Assembly (NCBI GenBank): GCA_019239425.1
Contig: JAFAZX010000095.1
Span: 1 to 64,000 of the forward strand
DNA: 64,000 nucleotides
From: Acidobacteriota bacterium
GTDB taxonomy: Bacteria > Acidobacteriota > Blastocatellia > Pyrinomonadales > Pyrinomonadaceae
Direction: 5' to 3'
A program made the translations under genes and the position numbers. The notes beneath the pieces are model-generated. The model ran no database searches and was not told the DNA's origin. It saw nothing but the letters and a program-made list of their open reading frames with translations. The number at the start of each line of letters is the position of its first letter. Position 1 is the stretch's first letter. Below are positions 27,556-35,228 of the stretch, one piece after another.

Positions 27556-28601
27556 ACGCCGCGGACAGGGCCGTGCAAAGACCGCCTGACGCAAAGCTTC
27601 TCTTCGTGGATGCGTGTGGCCGGCTCGCGCACGCGCCGCGCTCGGCCTTCTTAGACTTCCTGCGCCCGGGCGACCTCGTCGTCGCCAACGACGCGGCCAC
27701 GCTCCCCGCGAGCCTGCGCGGTCTCCACGGACGCACGGGCGCGCCCGTCGAGGTGAGGCTGGCGGGGCGCCCTTCTCTCAAACCCGAAGACGTGACGCGC
27801 TTCAGCGCCGTCCTCTTCGGCGAGGGCGACTTCCGAACGCGCACGGAAGACCGCCCCGCTCCGCCGCAGCTTGAGGGCGGCGACCGCCTCGTCCTCGGCC
27901 CTTTGCGCGCGACGGTCGAGCGGACGCTCGGCCACGCGCGCCTCGTCTCGCTCCGCTTCGACGGGACACCCGATGAAGTGTGGGCGGGCATCGCGCGCCA
28001 CGGCCGGCCGATACAGTACGCGCACCTGCGCGAGCCGCTCGCGCTCTGGGACGTCTGGACGAAGATTGCAGGGCCGCCCGTCGCCTTCGAGCCGCCTTCG
28101 GCCGGCTTCACGCTCGACTGGCGCGCGCTCTCGTCGATGCGCGCGCGCGGCGTCGAGTTCGAGACCATCACGCACGCCGCGGGCATCTCCTCGACGGGGG
28201 ACGAAGCGCTCGACCGTCTGCTCCCTTTCGACGAGCCGTACCGCATCCCTTTTGCGACCGCCCGGGCCGTCGAGCGCGCGAAGGCGCGCGGCGGACGCGT
28301 CGTCGCAGTGGGGACGACGGTCGTGCGCGCGCTCGAACACGCCGCGTCCGTCCACGGCCGCGTGCGCGCGGGCGACGGCGTCGCCACGCAGCGCCTCGGC
28401 CCCGAAAGCCGCCTGCGCGTCGTTGACGCGATACTCTCGGGTACTCACGAAGCCGGGACGAGCCACTACGAACTGCTCCGCGCCTTCCTCGACGACGACA
28501 CGCTCCGCCGCTCGACCGCAGAGCTTGACGCCCGCGGTTACTTAACGCACGAGTTCGGCGACTCTGTCCTCATCGAGCGGTCTTTAGTAAGAAATAATTA
28601 A
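27552..28601 (+). CDS. QueA-like protein (S-adenosylmethionine:tRNA ribosyltransferase-isomerase family)
   Basis: 349 residues from ATG 27552 (ATGA overlap). The family outline is visible: GDLVVANDAATLPASL near the N terminus, IARHGRPIQYAHL in the middle, FEPPSAGFTLDW where true QueA has the APTAGLHFT motif, and VVAVGTTVVRALEHAA near the end. The altered central motif marks the QueA-like branch rather than the queuosine enzyme. No tgt or other queuosine gene is nearby. The stop codon TAA lies within the long inverted repeat at 28598-28673. Confidence 0.78.
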   Translation: MNAADRAVQRPPDAKLLFVDACGRLAHAPRSAFLDFLRPGDLVVANDAATLPASLRGLHGRTGAPVEVRLAGRPSLKPEDVTRFSAVLFGEGDFRTRTEDRPAPPQLEGGDRLVLGPLRATVERTLGHARLVSLRFDGTPDEVWAGIARHGRPIQYAHLREPLALWDVWTKIAGPPVAFEPPSAGFTLDWRALSSMRARGVEFETITHAAGISSTGDEALDRLLPFDEPYRIPFATARAVERAKARGGRVVAVGTTVVRALEHAASVHGRVRAGDGVATQRLGPESRLRVVDAILSGTHEAGTSHYELLRAFLDDDTLRRSTAELDARGYLTHEFGDSVLIERSLVRNN

Positions 28602-28673
28602 CCACAGAGACACAGAGGCACAGCTTGATGCGGAATAGCTCAACAAGCTGTGCCTCTGTGTCTCTGTGGTTAA
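28598..28673. repeat. 30-bp perfect inverted repeat between convergent genes (ACCACAGAG family)
   Basis: Arm 28598-28627 and arm 28644-28673 are exact reverse complements with a 16-nt loop. The outer TTAACC includes the stop codon of the QueA-like gene, and the other side lies 34 nt from the stop of the convergent oxidoreductase. The position fits a bidirectional terminator, though there is no strong U-tract. Confidence 0.9.
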
Positions 28674-28706
28674 CTTACTCCTGGCTACGCGCGCCCTTCG
28701 AATCAA

Positions 28707-29768
28707 TCAAGCCGCCTGCGAGAGCGCGGGGTAGTCCGTGTAGCCGCGCTCGCCGGGCGTGTAGAAGGTCGTCTGGTCGGGGTCGTTGAGCGGCGCGCCG
28801 AGCTTGAACCTCTTGGGCAGATCGGGGTTGGAGATGAACTTCGTCCCGTAGACGACGGCGTCCGCCAGCCCCTTCGCCAGAAGCTCCTCGCCCGACTCCT
28901 TCGTCAGCCCCGCGCCCGCGAAGTAGACGCCGTCGTAGACCGGCCGCAGCAGCTCGTGCCAGCCCTCGCCGGTGAAGTCGCCGACGTGGACGTAGGCCAG
29001 CCCGCGCCCGCTCAGACGCCTCAGGATGTACGTGTAAAGCTCGTCCGCGTCGCGCTCCTCGATGTCGTTGAAGGGCATGCGCGGCGAGAACTTCACGCCG
29101 ACGCGCCCCGCCCCGACCGCCTCGACCATAGCGTCCAGCACTTCGAAGAGGAACCGCGCGCGGTTCTCGACGGAGCCGCCGTACTCGTCCGCGCGCAGGT
29201 TCGCGTTGGTCGTCAGGAACTGCTGGACGAGGTAGCCGCTCGCCGCGTGCAGCTCGACGCCGTCGAAGCCGGCCTCGACGGCGTTCGCGGCCGCGTCGGC
29301 GAAGTCCCTCACCGTCTGCCTTATCTCTTCGACGGTTATCTCGCGCGGGGTCACGAACTCCTTCATCCCTCCGTCGGTGTAGTTCTGCCCCTTCGCGCGC
29401 ACGGCCGAAGGCGCGACGGGCTGCGCGCCCTCGGGCAGGAAGTCGGGCAGGGCGATGCGGCCGGTGTGGAAGAGTTGCATGAAGACCTTCCCGCCGCGCG
29501 CGTGGACGGCCTCGGCCACCGGGCGCCAGCCCTCCAACTGCTCGGGCGTGTAGATGCCCGGCGTGCGCACGTAGCCCTTCGCCAACGGCGAGACGTTGGT
29601 GGCCTCTGTGATGATGAGTCCGGCCGAAGAGCGCTGGCGGTAGTACTCCGCGACGAAGGGCGGCTGCACGCCCCGGTCGTCGGCGCGGCTGCGCGTCATC
29701 GGCGCCATGACGATGCGGTTGTCGAGTTCGAGCTCGCCCACCTTGAGCGGGTCGAAAAGCGTTGACAT
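28707..29768 (-). CDS. Old Yellow Enzyme family alkene reductase (NemA-like)
   Basis: 353 residues from ATG 29768. FMN-dependent barrel with NRIVMAPMTRSRA, the PVAPSAV and EYGGSVENRARF motifs, and YVHVGDFTGE. The active-site segment reads HAASGY at 174-179: His174 and the proton-donor Tyr179 are kept, but the usual Asn/His at position 177 is Ser. Such enzymes reduce activated C=C bonds or nitro groups with NAD(P)H. It is the last gene of a TetR-led redox cluster (TetR, SDR, F420-reductase-like, OYE). Confidence 0.9.
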   Translation of the reverse strand: MSTLFDPLKVGELELDNRIVMAPMTRSRADDRGVQPPFVAEYYRQRSSAGLIITEATNVSPLAKGYVRTPGIYTPEQLEGWRPVAEAVHARGGKVFMQLFHTGRIALPDFLPEGAQPVAPSAVRAKGQNYTDGGMKEFVTPREITVEEIRQTVRDFADAAANAVEAGFDGVELHAASGYLVQQFLTTNANLRADEYGGSVENRARFLFEVLDAMVEAVGAGRVGVKFSPRMPFNDIEERDADELYTYILRRLSGRGLAYVHVGDFTGEGWHELLRPVYDGVYFAGAGLTKESGEELLAKGLADAVVYGTKFISNPDLPKRFKLGAPLNDPDQTTFYTPGERGYTDYPALSQAA

Positions 29769-29801
29769 GGGTTCCTCCGTTAACTGTTTGATGAAAGCCC
29801 C

Positions 29802-30434
29802 TCAGTTGGCCGACAAGACCTGCGCGGCCTCGCGCGCGCTCAGCTCCTTGTTGTAGACGGGCGTGCCGACCTGCTGGCGCCGCCCGCCCTCCCGGAGCGA
29901 GCCCGTGTCCACGGCGGCGAAGCCTATCTCTTCGACGAGGCGCGCCACCGTCCGCTTCGCCCCCTCGTCGTCGCCCGCGATGAAGATGGCGCGGCGCTCT
30001 TCGAGGGGGAGCTGCTTGTCGCCCTGCCTGGCGAGGTGCTCGAACCAGATGGTGTTGAAGCCCTTGACGAGACGCGCGCCCGACAGGTGCGAGGCGAGCA
30101 GCTCGCTCGAAGTGGTCTCGCCGCCGTCGAGCTGCGCGAAGCGGCCGTCGCGCTGCGGGTAGTAGTTGTTCGCGTCGACGACGACCTTGCCCCCGAACGC
30201 CTCGACGGGAAGCGTCTCGTACTTGCCGAAGGGGACGGCGACGAGCACGACCTCGCCGAAGCGCGCGGCCTCCTCGATGCTCGCCGCGCGCCCCTTCCCG
30301 CCCAGCTCCGCGATTAACTCTTCGAGCCCCGCGCCCCCGCGCGAGTTGCTGACTGCGACCTCGTGCCCCGCCCGCGCGAACAGGCGCGCCGCCGTCGCCC
30401 CGATGTTCCCCGAACCGATGATTCCGATCTTCAT
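29802..30434 (-). CDS. NADPH-dependent F420 reductase-like / NAD(P)-binding protein
   Basis: 210 residues from ATG 30434. Rossmann GxGNIG motif at the N terminus (MKIGIIGSGNIGATAARLF), SNSRGG for NADP phosphate binding, VLVAVPFGKY and VVDANNYYP. It matches the F420-oxidoreductase-like family (PF03807), whose members also act on other NADPH-linked substrates in organisms without F420. Between the SDR and OYE genes, so part of the same redox set. Confidence 0.82.
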   Translation of the reverse strand: MKIGIIGSGNIGATAARLFARAGHEVAVSNSRGGAGLEELIAELGGKGRAASIEEAARFGEVVLVAVPFGKYETLPVEAFGGKVVVDANNYYPQRDGRFAQLDGGETTSSELLASHLSGARLVKGFNTIWFEHLARQGDKQLPLEERRAIFIAGDDEGAKRTVARLVEEIGFAAVDTGSLREGGRRQQVGTPVYNKELSAREAAQVLSAN

Positions 30435-30472
30435 CTACGCTCCACCTTTCGCTTCTGGATTGTTTCAACTGC

Positions 30473-31264
30473 TCAGGCCGCCTCGGCGCGCGCCGGCTCC
30501 CGTGTGTTTGCCGCGTCCGGAACCTTCAGACCGATGACGCCGCCGTCGGCGACGATCTCCGTGCCCACGAGGAAGGACGAGTCCTGACTCGCGAGGAAGA
30601 GCACAGCCTTCGCGATCTCTTCCGGCCGGCCGAGGCGCTTTAAGGGCACCTGCTCGCCGAAGCCCTGCTTCGCCTCTTCGGGGAGGCCCGCCCGCCCGAA
30701 GATGGGCGTCTCCACGGGGCCGGGGCTGACCGCGTTGACGCGTATCCGGCGGCCGGCCAAATCTGCCGAGAGCGTCCGCGCGAGCGACAGCAGCGCGGCC
30801 TTGCTCGCCGAGTAGACGCTCGCGTTCGGGAACCCGACGTGCGCGACGACCGACGTGTTGAGGATGACCGAGGCGCCTTCGGCGAGCAGCGGCAGAGCCC
30901 CCTTGACGGTGAAGTACGCGCCCTTGAAGTTGATGTCCATCGTCCGGTCGAAAAACTCCTCGTCCGTCTCTTCGACCGAGGCGAACTGCGCGACGCCCGC
31001 GTTGACGAAGAGCACGTCGAGGCGCCCGAAACGATCCCCGACGGCCTTGAACAGCTCGTCGATGTCCGAGAGGCTCGCGGCGTCCGAGCGCAGCGCCAGC
31101 ACCTCCCCGCCGATCTCTTGCGCCGCCGCGTCGAGCGTGCGCCGGTCGCGCCCCGTGATGACGACCCGCGCCCCCTCGCGCGCGAACTCCTTCGCCGTCG
31201 CCAAACCGATCCCGGAGTTCCCGCCCGTCACGACCGCCACCTTGCCTTCCAATTTGCCTGCCAT
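30473..31264 (-). CDS. Short-chain dehydrogenase/reductase
   Basis: 263 residues from ATG 31264, directly behind GAAGGAGAG; the frame is open to 31315 but the added residues overlap the operator. TGGNSGIG, NAGVAQF, the catalytic Ser in LNTSVVAH, YSASK and SPGPVETPIF identify a classical SDR with a glucose-dehydrogenase-like C terminus (VGTEIVADGG). Located 57 nt from the TetR stop with a TetR-like half site in between, so likely induced by the TetR ligand. Confidence 0.88.
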   Translation of the reverse strand: MAGKLEGKVAVVTGGNSGIGLATAKEFAREGARVVITGRDRRTLDAAAQEIGGEVLALRSDAASLSDIDELFKAVGDRFGRLDVLFVNAGVAQFASVEETDEEFFDRTMDINFKGAYFTVKGALPLLAEGASVILNTSVVAHVGFPNASVYSASKAALLSLARTLSADLAGRRIRVNAVSPGPVETPIFGRAGLPEEAKQGFGEQVPLKRLGRPEEIAKAVLFLASQDSSFLVGTEIVADGGVIGLKVPDAANTREPARAEAA

Positions 31265-31296
31265 CTCTCCTTCAGCCTTTCTGATTTCCGGAACGT

Positions 31297-31308
31297 TCAT
31301 TCCAGAAA
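31297..31308 (-). promoter_or_regulatory. Candidate TetR operator upstream of the SDR
   Basis: Minus-strand TTTCTGGAATGA, within the dyad GGAACGTTCATTCC, closely matches TTTCTGGAACGA in the tetR promoter (31936-31947). Two sites in the two upstream regions of one cluster suggest a shared operator. Confidence 0.5.
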
Positions 31309-31320
31309 CCGGCAAAAAAT

Positions 31321-31902
31321 TTAGTCCAGCACCGAGAGCGTCACGCGCACCACGTCCTCCAAAGTCTTGCGGTCGCGCGTCGCCTTCGACATGAGTTGGA
31401 GCCCTTGCAGACTGCTGTACAGAAACCTCGCAACGGCGCGCAGGTCGCGCCCGCCGACGATCTCGCCTTCCCTCTTCCCGCGGAGCAGCGCCCGGTAGAG
31501 CGCCTCCTCCGCGGCGGCCATGTTGTCGCAGGCCTTCTCGGCCGTCGCGCGGCAGCGGCCTGCCAACTCCGACGTGGCGTTGCCGACGAAGCAGCCGCGC
31601 CTTTCACCCTCCCCGAGCGAGCACTCAACGACGCTTTCGAATAAACGCCGCAGCGCCCGCTTGACCGAGCCGGGCCGCTCCAGCAGCTCGAACATCTTCC
31701 GCCCCTCGACCTCCCGGTAGCGGTCGAGCGCCGCGAGGTAGAGCGCGTGCTTGTCGCCGAACGTGTCGTAGAGGCTCTGCCGGTTGATGCCCATGTGTTT
31801 GACGAGTTCGCCGACGGACGCGGCCTCGTAGCCGCGCGACCAGAAGACCTCCATCGCCCTGTGGAGCGCCTCGTCCCGGTCGAACTCTTTGTGCCTCGCC
31901 AT
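31321..31902 (-). CDS. TetR/AcrR family regulator
   Basis: 193 residues from ATG 31902. N-terminal helix-turn-helix with FDRDEALHRAMEVFWSRGYE, SVGELVKHMGINRQSLYDTFGDK, a very typical TetR recognition region; the ligand domain (60-190) contains a CFVGNATSEL segment as in the YxaF/ComR-like branch. It heads the minus-strand redox cluster and carries its own predicted promoter with an operator inside, so autoregulation is likely. Confidence 0.9.
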   Translation of the reverse strand: MARHKEFDRDEALHRAMEVFWSRGYEAASVGELVKHMGINRQSLYDTFGDKHALYLAALDRYREVEGRKMFELLERPGSVKRALRRLFESVVECSLGEGERRGCFVGNATSELAGRCRATAEKACDNMAAAEEALYRALLRGKREGEIVGGRDLRAVARFLYSSLQGLQLMSKATRDRKTLEDVVRVTLSVLD

Positions 31903-31926
31903 CCGACTTTCTCAACCTCGGCGAGT

Positions 31927-31955
31927 CTTATACGCTTTCTGGAACGACTAGTCAA
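31927..31955 (-). promoter_or_regulatory. Promoter of the tetR-like gene with embedded operator
   Basis: Minus-strand TTGACT (31955-31950), 17-bp spacer, TATAAG (31932-31927). The spacer contains CGTTCCAGAAAG, the complement of the candidate operator, so a bound repressor would block RNA polymerase. Confidence 0.65.
31936..31947. promoter_or_regulatory. Candidate TetR operator in the tetR promoter
   Basis: TTTCTGGAACGA lies between the -35 and -10 boxes and shares 11 of 12 bases with the site at 31297-31308. Confidence 0.5.
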
Positions 31956-31958
31956 GAA

Positions 31959-32699
31959 TTATTTTTTCGGCCACTCGGCGGGGAGGCCGAGGGCGGCGAG
32001 GACGAGCGGGTTGGCGGGGTTGCGGCGCACGTCTTCGGGGACGCCGACCTGCTCGATCCGCCCCTCGCGCATGATGGCGAGCCGGTGGCCGACGGCGAAG
32101 GCGTCCGAGAGGTTGTGCGTGACGTAGACGACGATCAGACGCTCCTCCCGCTGCAAATCTATCAGGTCTTGATGGAGGCGCTGGCGCGTCGGGCTGTCGA
32201 GCGCCGAGAAGGGTTCGTCCATGAGGAGCACACGCGGCCGCATCGCCAGCGCGCGCGCGATGGCGACGCGCTGCTGCTGCCCGCCCGAGAGCTCGTGCGG
32301 GTAGCGGCCCGCCAGGCGTTCGAGGTGCATCCGCCCCAGAAGCTCCTCCGCCCGCGCGCGCGCCCCCGGCTGGCGCCAGAGCGCGTAGGCGACGTTCTCA
32401 AGCGCCGTCATGTGCGGGAAGAGGGCGTACTGCTGGAAGACGTAGCCCACGCGGCGACGGCGCGGCGGGAGGTTGAAGGCGTTCCCGTTCTGCCCCGAGC
32501 GGAAGAAGACGTCGCCGCCCAGGACTATCTCGCCCGCGTCCGGCGTCGTCAGCCCCGCGACGGCGTTGAGCGTCTGCGTCTTGCCCGCGCCCGAGGGGCC
32601 GAAGAGCACGAGTATCTCGGCGCCCACCTCGAGCCGCACGCGCAGGTCGAAGGTCGCCAGACGCTTCTCGATGTCGATGCTCAGCCCGGACGCTTCCAT
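31959..32699 (-). CDS. modC: Molybdate-type ABC transporter ATP-binding protein
   Basis: 246 residues from ATG 32699, 11 nt after the permease stop. Walker A GPSGAGKT (about 33-40), Q-loop VFQQYALFPHMT, signature LSGGQQQR, Walker B VLLMDEPF and H-loop VTHN are all intact. It groups with ModC/CysA-type importers. The C-terminal molbindin (TOBE) domain of full ModC is absent, so this is a short form of about 245 residues. It forms an operon with the ModB-like permease; substrate (molybdate, tungstate or sulfate) is inferred from the permease. Confidence 0.82.
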   Translation of the reverse strand: MEASGLSIDIEKRLATFDLRVRLEVGAEILVLFGPSGAGKTQTLNAVAGLTTPDAGEIVLGGDVFFRSGQNGNAFNLPPRRRRVGYVFQQYALFPHMTALENVAYALWRQPGARARAEELLGRMHLERLAGRYPHELSGGQQQRVAIARALAMRPRVLLMDEPFSALDSPTRQRLHQDLIDLQREERLIVVYVTHNLSDAFAVGHRLAIMREGRIEQVGVPEDVRRNPANPLVLAALGLPAEWPKK

Positions 32700-32710
32700 C
32701 ACGCTCCAGC

Positions 32711-33376
32711 CTAACGCCCGGCCTCGCGGCGCCGGTAGGCCGGCCCCTCGAGCCTCCGCACGGCCCACAGCCCCGCGAAGGCGAGGCTCGTCATCACGAG
32801 CAGCATCACGTTCGCCTCTTCGTAGCGGCGCGACTGCACGGCGTCGTAGACGGCGAGCGGCAGCGTCTGCGTCCTCCCGGGAATGTTGCCCGCCACCATC
32901 AACGTCGCGCCGAACTCGCCGAGCGCGCGCGCCGAGCCGAGGATGAGTCCGGCGAAGACCCCGCGCCGCGCCAGGGGTAGCGTCACGCGCCACAAGACCT
33001 CCCACTCCGAAGAGCCGAGCGTCCGCGCCGCGTTCTCCAGGACGGGGTCGACGCTCGCGACGGCCGCGCGCGACGCCTGCACCATCAGGGGAAGGCCCAC
33101 TATCGCCGACGCGACGGCCGCCGCCGGCCAAGTGAAGACGATGCGTAAGTTGAGCCACTCGACCAAGGGGCTGCCGCGGCCCAGGGCGAGTAAGAGGAAG
33201 TAGCCGAGCACGCTCGGCGGGAGCACTAAAGGCAGGAAGATGAAGGTCTCGAAGAAGACCTGACCGCGGAACTGGTAGCGCCCGAGCAGAACCCCGAGCG
33301 CGAGGCCGACGACGAAGATCGCCGCGGTCGCGACGGCCGTCACCTGGAGTGAGAGCTGGAGCGCCGACCAGTTCAT
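32711..33376 (-). CDS. modB: Molybdate ABC transporter permease
   Basis: 221 residues from ATG 33376, overlapping a 28-codon ORF stop as ATGA. Five to six TM segments; the EAA loop reads ENAARTLGSSEWEVLWRV, and the ModB signature GEFGATLMVAGNIPGRT is exact. It imports molybdate or tungstate with ModC. No ModA binding protein is next to it in this window. Confidence 0.87.
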   Translation of the reverse strand: MNWSALQLSLQVTAVATAAIFVVGLALGVLLGRYQFRGQVFFETFIFLPLVLPPSVLGYFLLLALGRGSPLVEWLNLRIVFTWPAAAVASAIVGLPLMVQASRAAVASVDPVLENAARTLGSSEWEVLWRVTLPLARRGVFAGLILGSARALGEFGATLMVAGNIPGRTQTLPLAVYDAVQSRRYEEANVMLLVMTSLAFAGLWAVRRLEGPAYRRREAGR

Positions 33377-33459
33377 CCCGCAGGCTCCCCGCCCGGCAGG
33401 ACGAGTATCCGCCCGGGGGACGCGGCCCGTTTGTCGAACAGTTCGGGGCTTTTGCGCAT
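33373..33459 (-). CDS. 28-residue ORF overlapping modB, possibly leaderless
   Basis: ATG 33459 to a stop at 33373-33375, which overlaps the modB ATG. The predicted -10 box ends 8 nt upstream, so transcription would begin at or next to the ATG. The peptide (MRKSPELFDKRAASPGR...) has no recognised motif. A leader peptide or simply an untranslated region are both possible. Confidence 0.3.
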   Translation of the reverse strand: MRKSPELFDKRAASPGRILVLPGGEPAG

Positions 33460-33466
33460 GTCGCCC

Positions 33467-33495
33467 GTTATACAGTACGCCGACTGACGGAGCAA
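33467..33495 (-). promoter_or_regulatory. Predicted promoter of the modBC operon
   Basis: Minus-strand TTGCTC (33495-33490), 17-bp spacer, TATAAC (33472-33467). The -10 is a five-of-six match. Confidence 0.5.
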
Positions 33496-33500
33496 TTTGG

Positions 33501-33923
33501 CTACGGCGCCTTCCTCAATTCCGTGACGACCTCGCTCCCGTTGTCGTCCTGGAGCGTGAAGTCGACCCTGTCGCCGACGCTCACCGTCCTCAGCATCGAC
33601 TTGTCCTTGACCATCCACTCCATCTGCATCGCGGGCATGAAGCCCTCGATCTCCTCGTGGTCGATCTCGAACCAGCCCTCCCCGATGTTGATTAAGCGAA
33701 CGACTCCCCTGCCCCGGAAGGTTCTGACTGGCAAACGCGGCTGGGGCGTGCCCGAGGAGCCGCCGCCGACCTGCCGGGGCGGCTCAACCGTCCCCCAAGG
33801 GATCGGCGACGCGCCGGCCTGCGGCGTCGGCCCGGCCTTCACCTCCGACTTCGGCCCCTGCGCGCACGCCGCCGACAGCAACACAACCAGCACGCACGCC
33901 GTGCACTTCAGCAAGTTTGGCAA
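33501..33923 (-). CDS. CusF-like copper-binding lipoprotein
   Basis: 140 residues from ATG 33923. Lipobox LLSAAC with Cys20, a Pro/Gly-rich linker (25-65), then a CusF/copper-binding domain: GVVRLINIGEGWFEIDHEEI, GFMPAMQMEWMVKD and VGDRVDFTL. The His and the MPAM-x-M methionines are those that bind Cu(I) in CusF. Probably a periplasmic lipid-anchored copper chaperone. It lies 43 nt behind the BNR lipoprotein gene in the same direction and looks like the last gene of the metal module. Confidence 0.85.
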   Translation of the reverse strand: MPNLLKCTACVLVVLLSAACAQGPKSEVKAGPTPQAGASPIPWGTVEPPRQVGGGSSGTPQPRLPVRTFRGRGVVRLINIGEGWFEIDHEEIEGFMPAMQMEWMVKDKSMLRTVSVGDRVDFTLQDDNGSEVVTELRKAP

Positions 33924-33966
33924 GTGACGCTCCTCGTAATTTCAAAGTTCTAATTTCAAATCCTAC

Positions 33967-35214
33967 CTACTCTCTCCCTGACTTCCACAACCAGACGCCC
34001 TGCCCTTCTCCCTCTTTCGCGACGTAGGCGACGAAGAGTTCGCCGGCGGCTTCGGCGGCCGCGGGAAGCTCGCCGCCCGACGCGAGAACTGCGGCGCGGC
34101 CTTCGCCGTCGAGTCGCGCTTGCAACGCGGCCGGCTTCGAATCGTCAACGCCCTCCCACACGGCCGTCAGGGCGCCGCCCTCGCCTTTCAGCAGAGTGGG
34201 CGTGCCGCGCCCGCCCGCCTCGGCGAGCGCCACGCGCGGCGAGAAGCTCTGCCCGCCGTCAGCCGACTCCGCCCAGTAGAGTCCGGGCCTGCCCGCCTCG
34301 CCCGCCGTGTACCAGAGCACCCTCAACGAGCCCTCGCCGCCGGCCGCCAGCGCCGGGCCTGAGACGGGACAGCCCTGTAGCTCCCAGCGGTCGTCGCTCA
34401 CGATTGAAGGGGCCGAGAAGCTCCGCCCGCCGTCCGCCGTCGACGCCACCGCGATGTGCCGGTAGTCGCCCGCCAGCACCTGCCGCCAGCCGACGTAGAC
34501 CCGCCCGTCTCCCCCCGCCGCCAGCGCCGTCTTGCAGCAGGGGCAGGCCTCGCCCGCCAGCCTCACATTCTGCGAGAAGGTGCGCCCGCCGTCCGCCGAC
34601 GCGGCGAAGTAGACCGCGCGGTTACTCTCCGTGTGCATCTGCGAGGGCGCCGATGCGGCCTCCGCCTCCCGCGGCACGACGTCGCGCTCGTCGAGCCACG
34701 CGACGTAGACGCGCCCGCCCTCTGCCGCGGCCAGCGAGTGCATCCCGTGGACGCAATGCCCCGCGTCGTCGTTGACCCTCGTGGGCGGCCCGAAGCTGCG
34801 CCCGCCGTCGCGCGAGGCCGACAGGTAGAGCGCCGTGGCGTGCGGCGCCGCGTCGTCCCGAGCCGTCCACCCGACGTAGACTGCGCCGTCCGAAGCAACT
34901 GCGACCGCCGGCGGGTCGCCGCGCCACGCTGTGGCCTGACCCGCCTCCGGGTTAACGCGGGCGGGCTGCGCGAGCGGCCTGCCTTCCGCGTCGAGGTGCG
35001 CGAGCCGGACGTCGGCCTCCTTGCCGCGGTGCTCGACCCAGGCCACGTAGACTGTGCCGTCGCGCGCGGAGGCGACCGAAGGCTCGGCCGCCTCCGTCCC
35101 CTCCGCGGAGACGCGCACGGGCTTGGCCTCCGACCTTCGCGATTCCGGACGCGCGCAGCCCGACAACAGAAGCGCCAGCAGTGAGCCGCAGAAGGCGGCC
35201 GCCCCTCTCTTCAT
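33967..35214 (-). CDS. BNR/sialidase-like beta-propeller lipoprotein with CPCC motif
   Basis: 415 residues from ATG 35214 (GAGGGGGA eight bases upstream). Lipobox LLSGC at Cys20. Asp-box repeats such as SRDGGRSFG, SADGGRTFS, TADGGRSFS and SADGGQSFS indicate a six-bladed propeller. Sialidase active-site arginines are not clear. Two cysteine-containing stretches, GEACPCCKTAL and LQGCPVSGPAL, are unusual for sialidases and suggest metal binding or a disulfide. It sits 14 nt after the TonB receptor and 43 nt before a CusF-like gene, so a metal-handling role is more likely than sugar cleavage. Confidence 0.78.
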   Translation of the reverse strand: MKRGAAAFCGSLLALLLSGCARPESRRSEAKPVRVSAEGTEAAEPSVASARDGTVYVAWVEHRGKEADVRLAHLDAEGRPLAQPARVNPEAGQATAWRGDPPAVAVASDGAVYVGWTARDDAAPHATALYLSASRDGGRSFGPPTRVNDDAGHCVHGMHSLAAAEGGRVYVAWLDERDVVPREAEAASAPSQMHTESNRAVYFAASADGGRTFSQNVRLAGEACPCCKTALAAGGDGRVYVGWRQVLAGDYRHIAVASTADGGRSFSAPSIVSDDRWELQGCPVSGPALAAGGEGSLRVLWYTAGEAGRPGLYWAESADGGQSFSPRVALAEAGGRGTPTLLKGEGGALTAVWEGVDDSKPAALQARLDGEGRAAVLASGGELPAAAEAAGELFVAYVAKEGEGQGVWLWKSGRE

Positions 35215-35228
35215 CAAAGCAGTCCCCC

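Noticed and set aside
27552-28601. Genuine queuosine enzyme QueA
   Set aside because: The central motif differs from true QueA and no queuosine genes are near, so only the family name is used.
33967-35214. Active sialidase
   Set aside because: Asp boxes show the propeller, but the catalytic Arg triad and Tyr/Glu pair could not be located.
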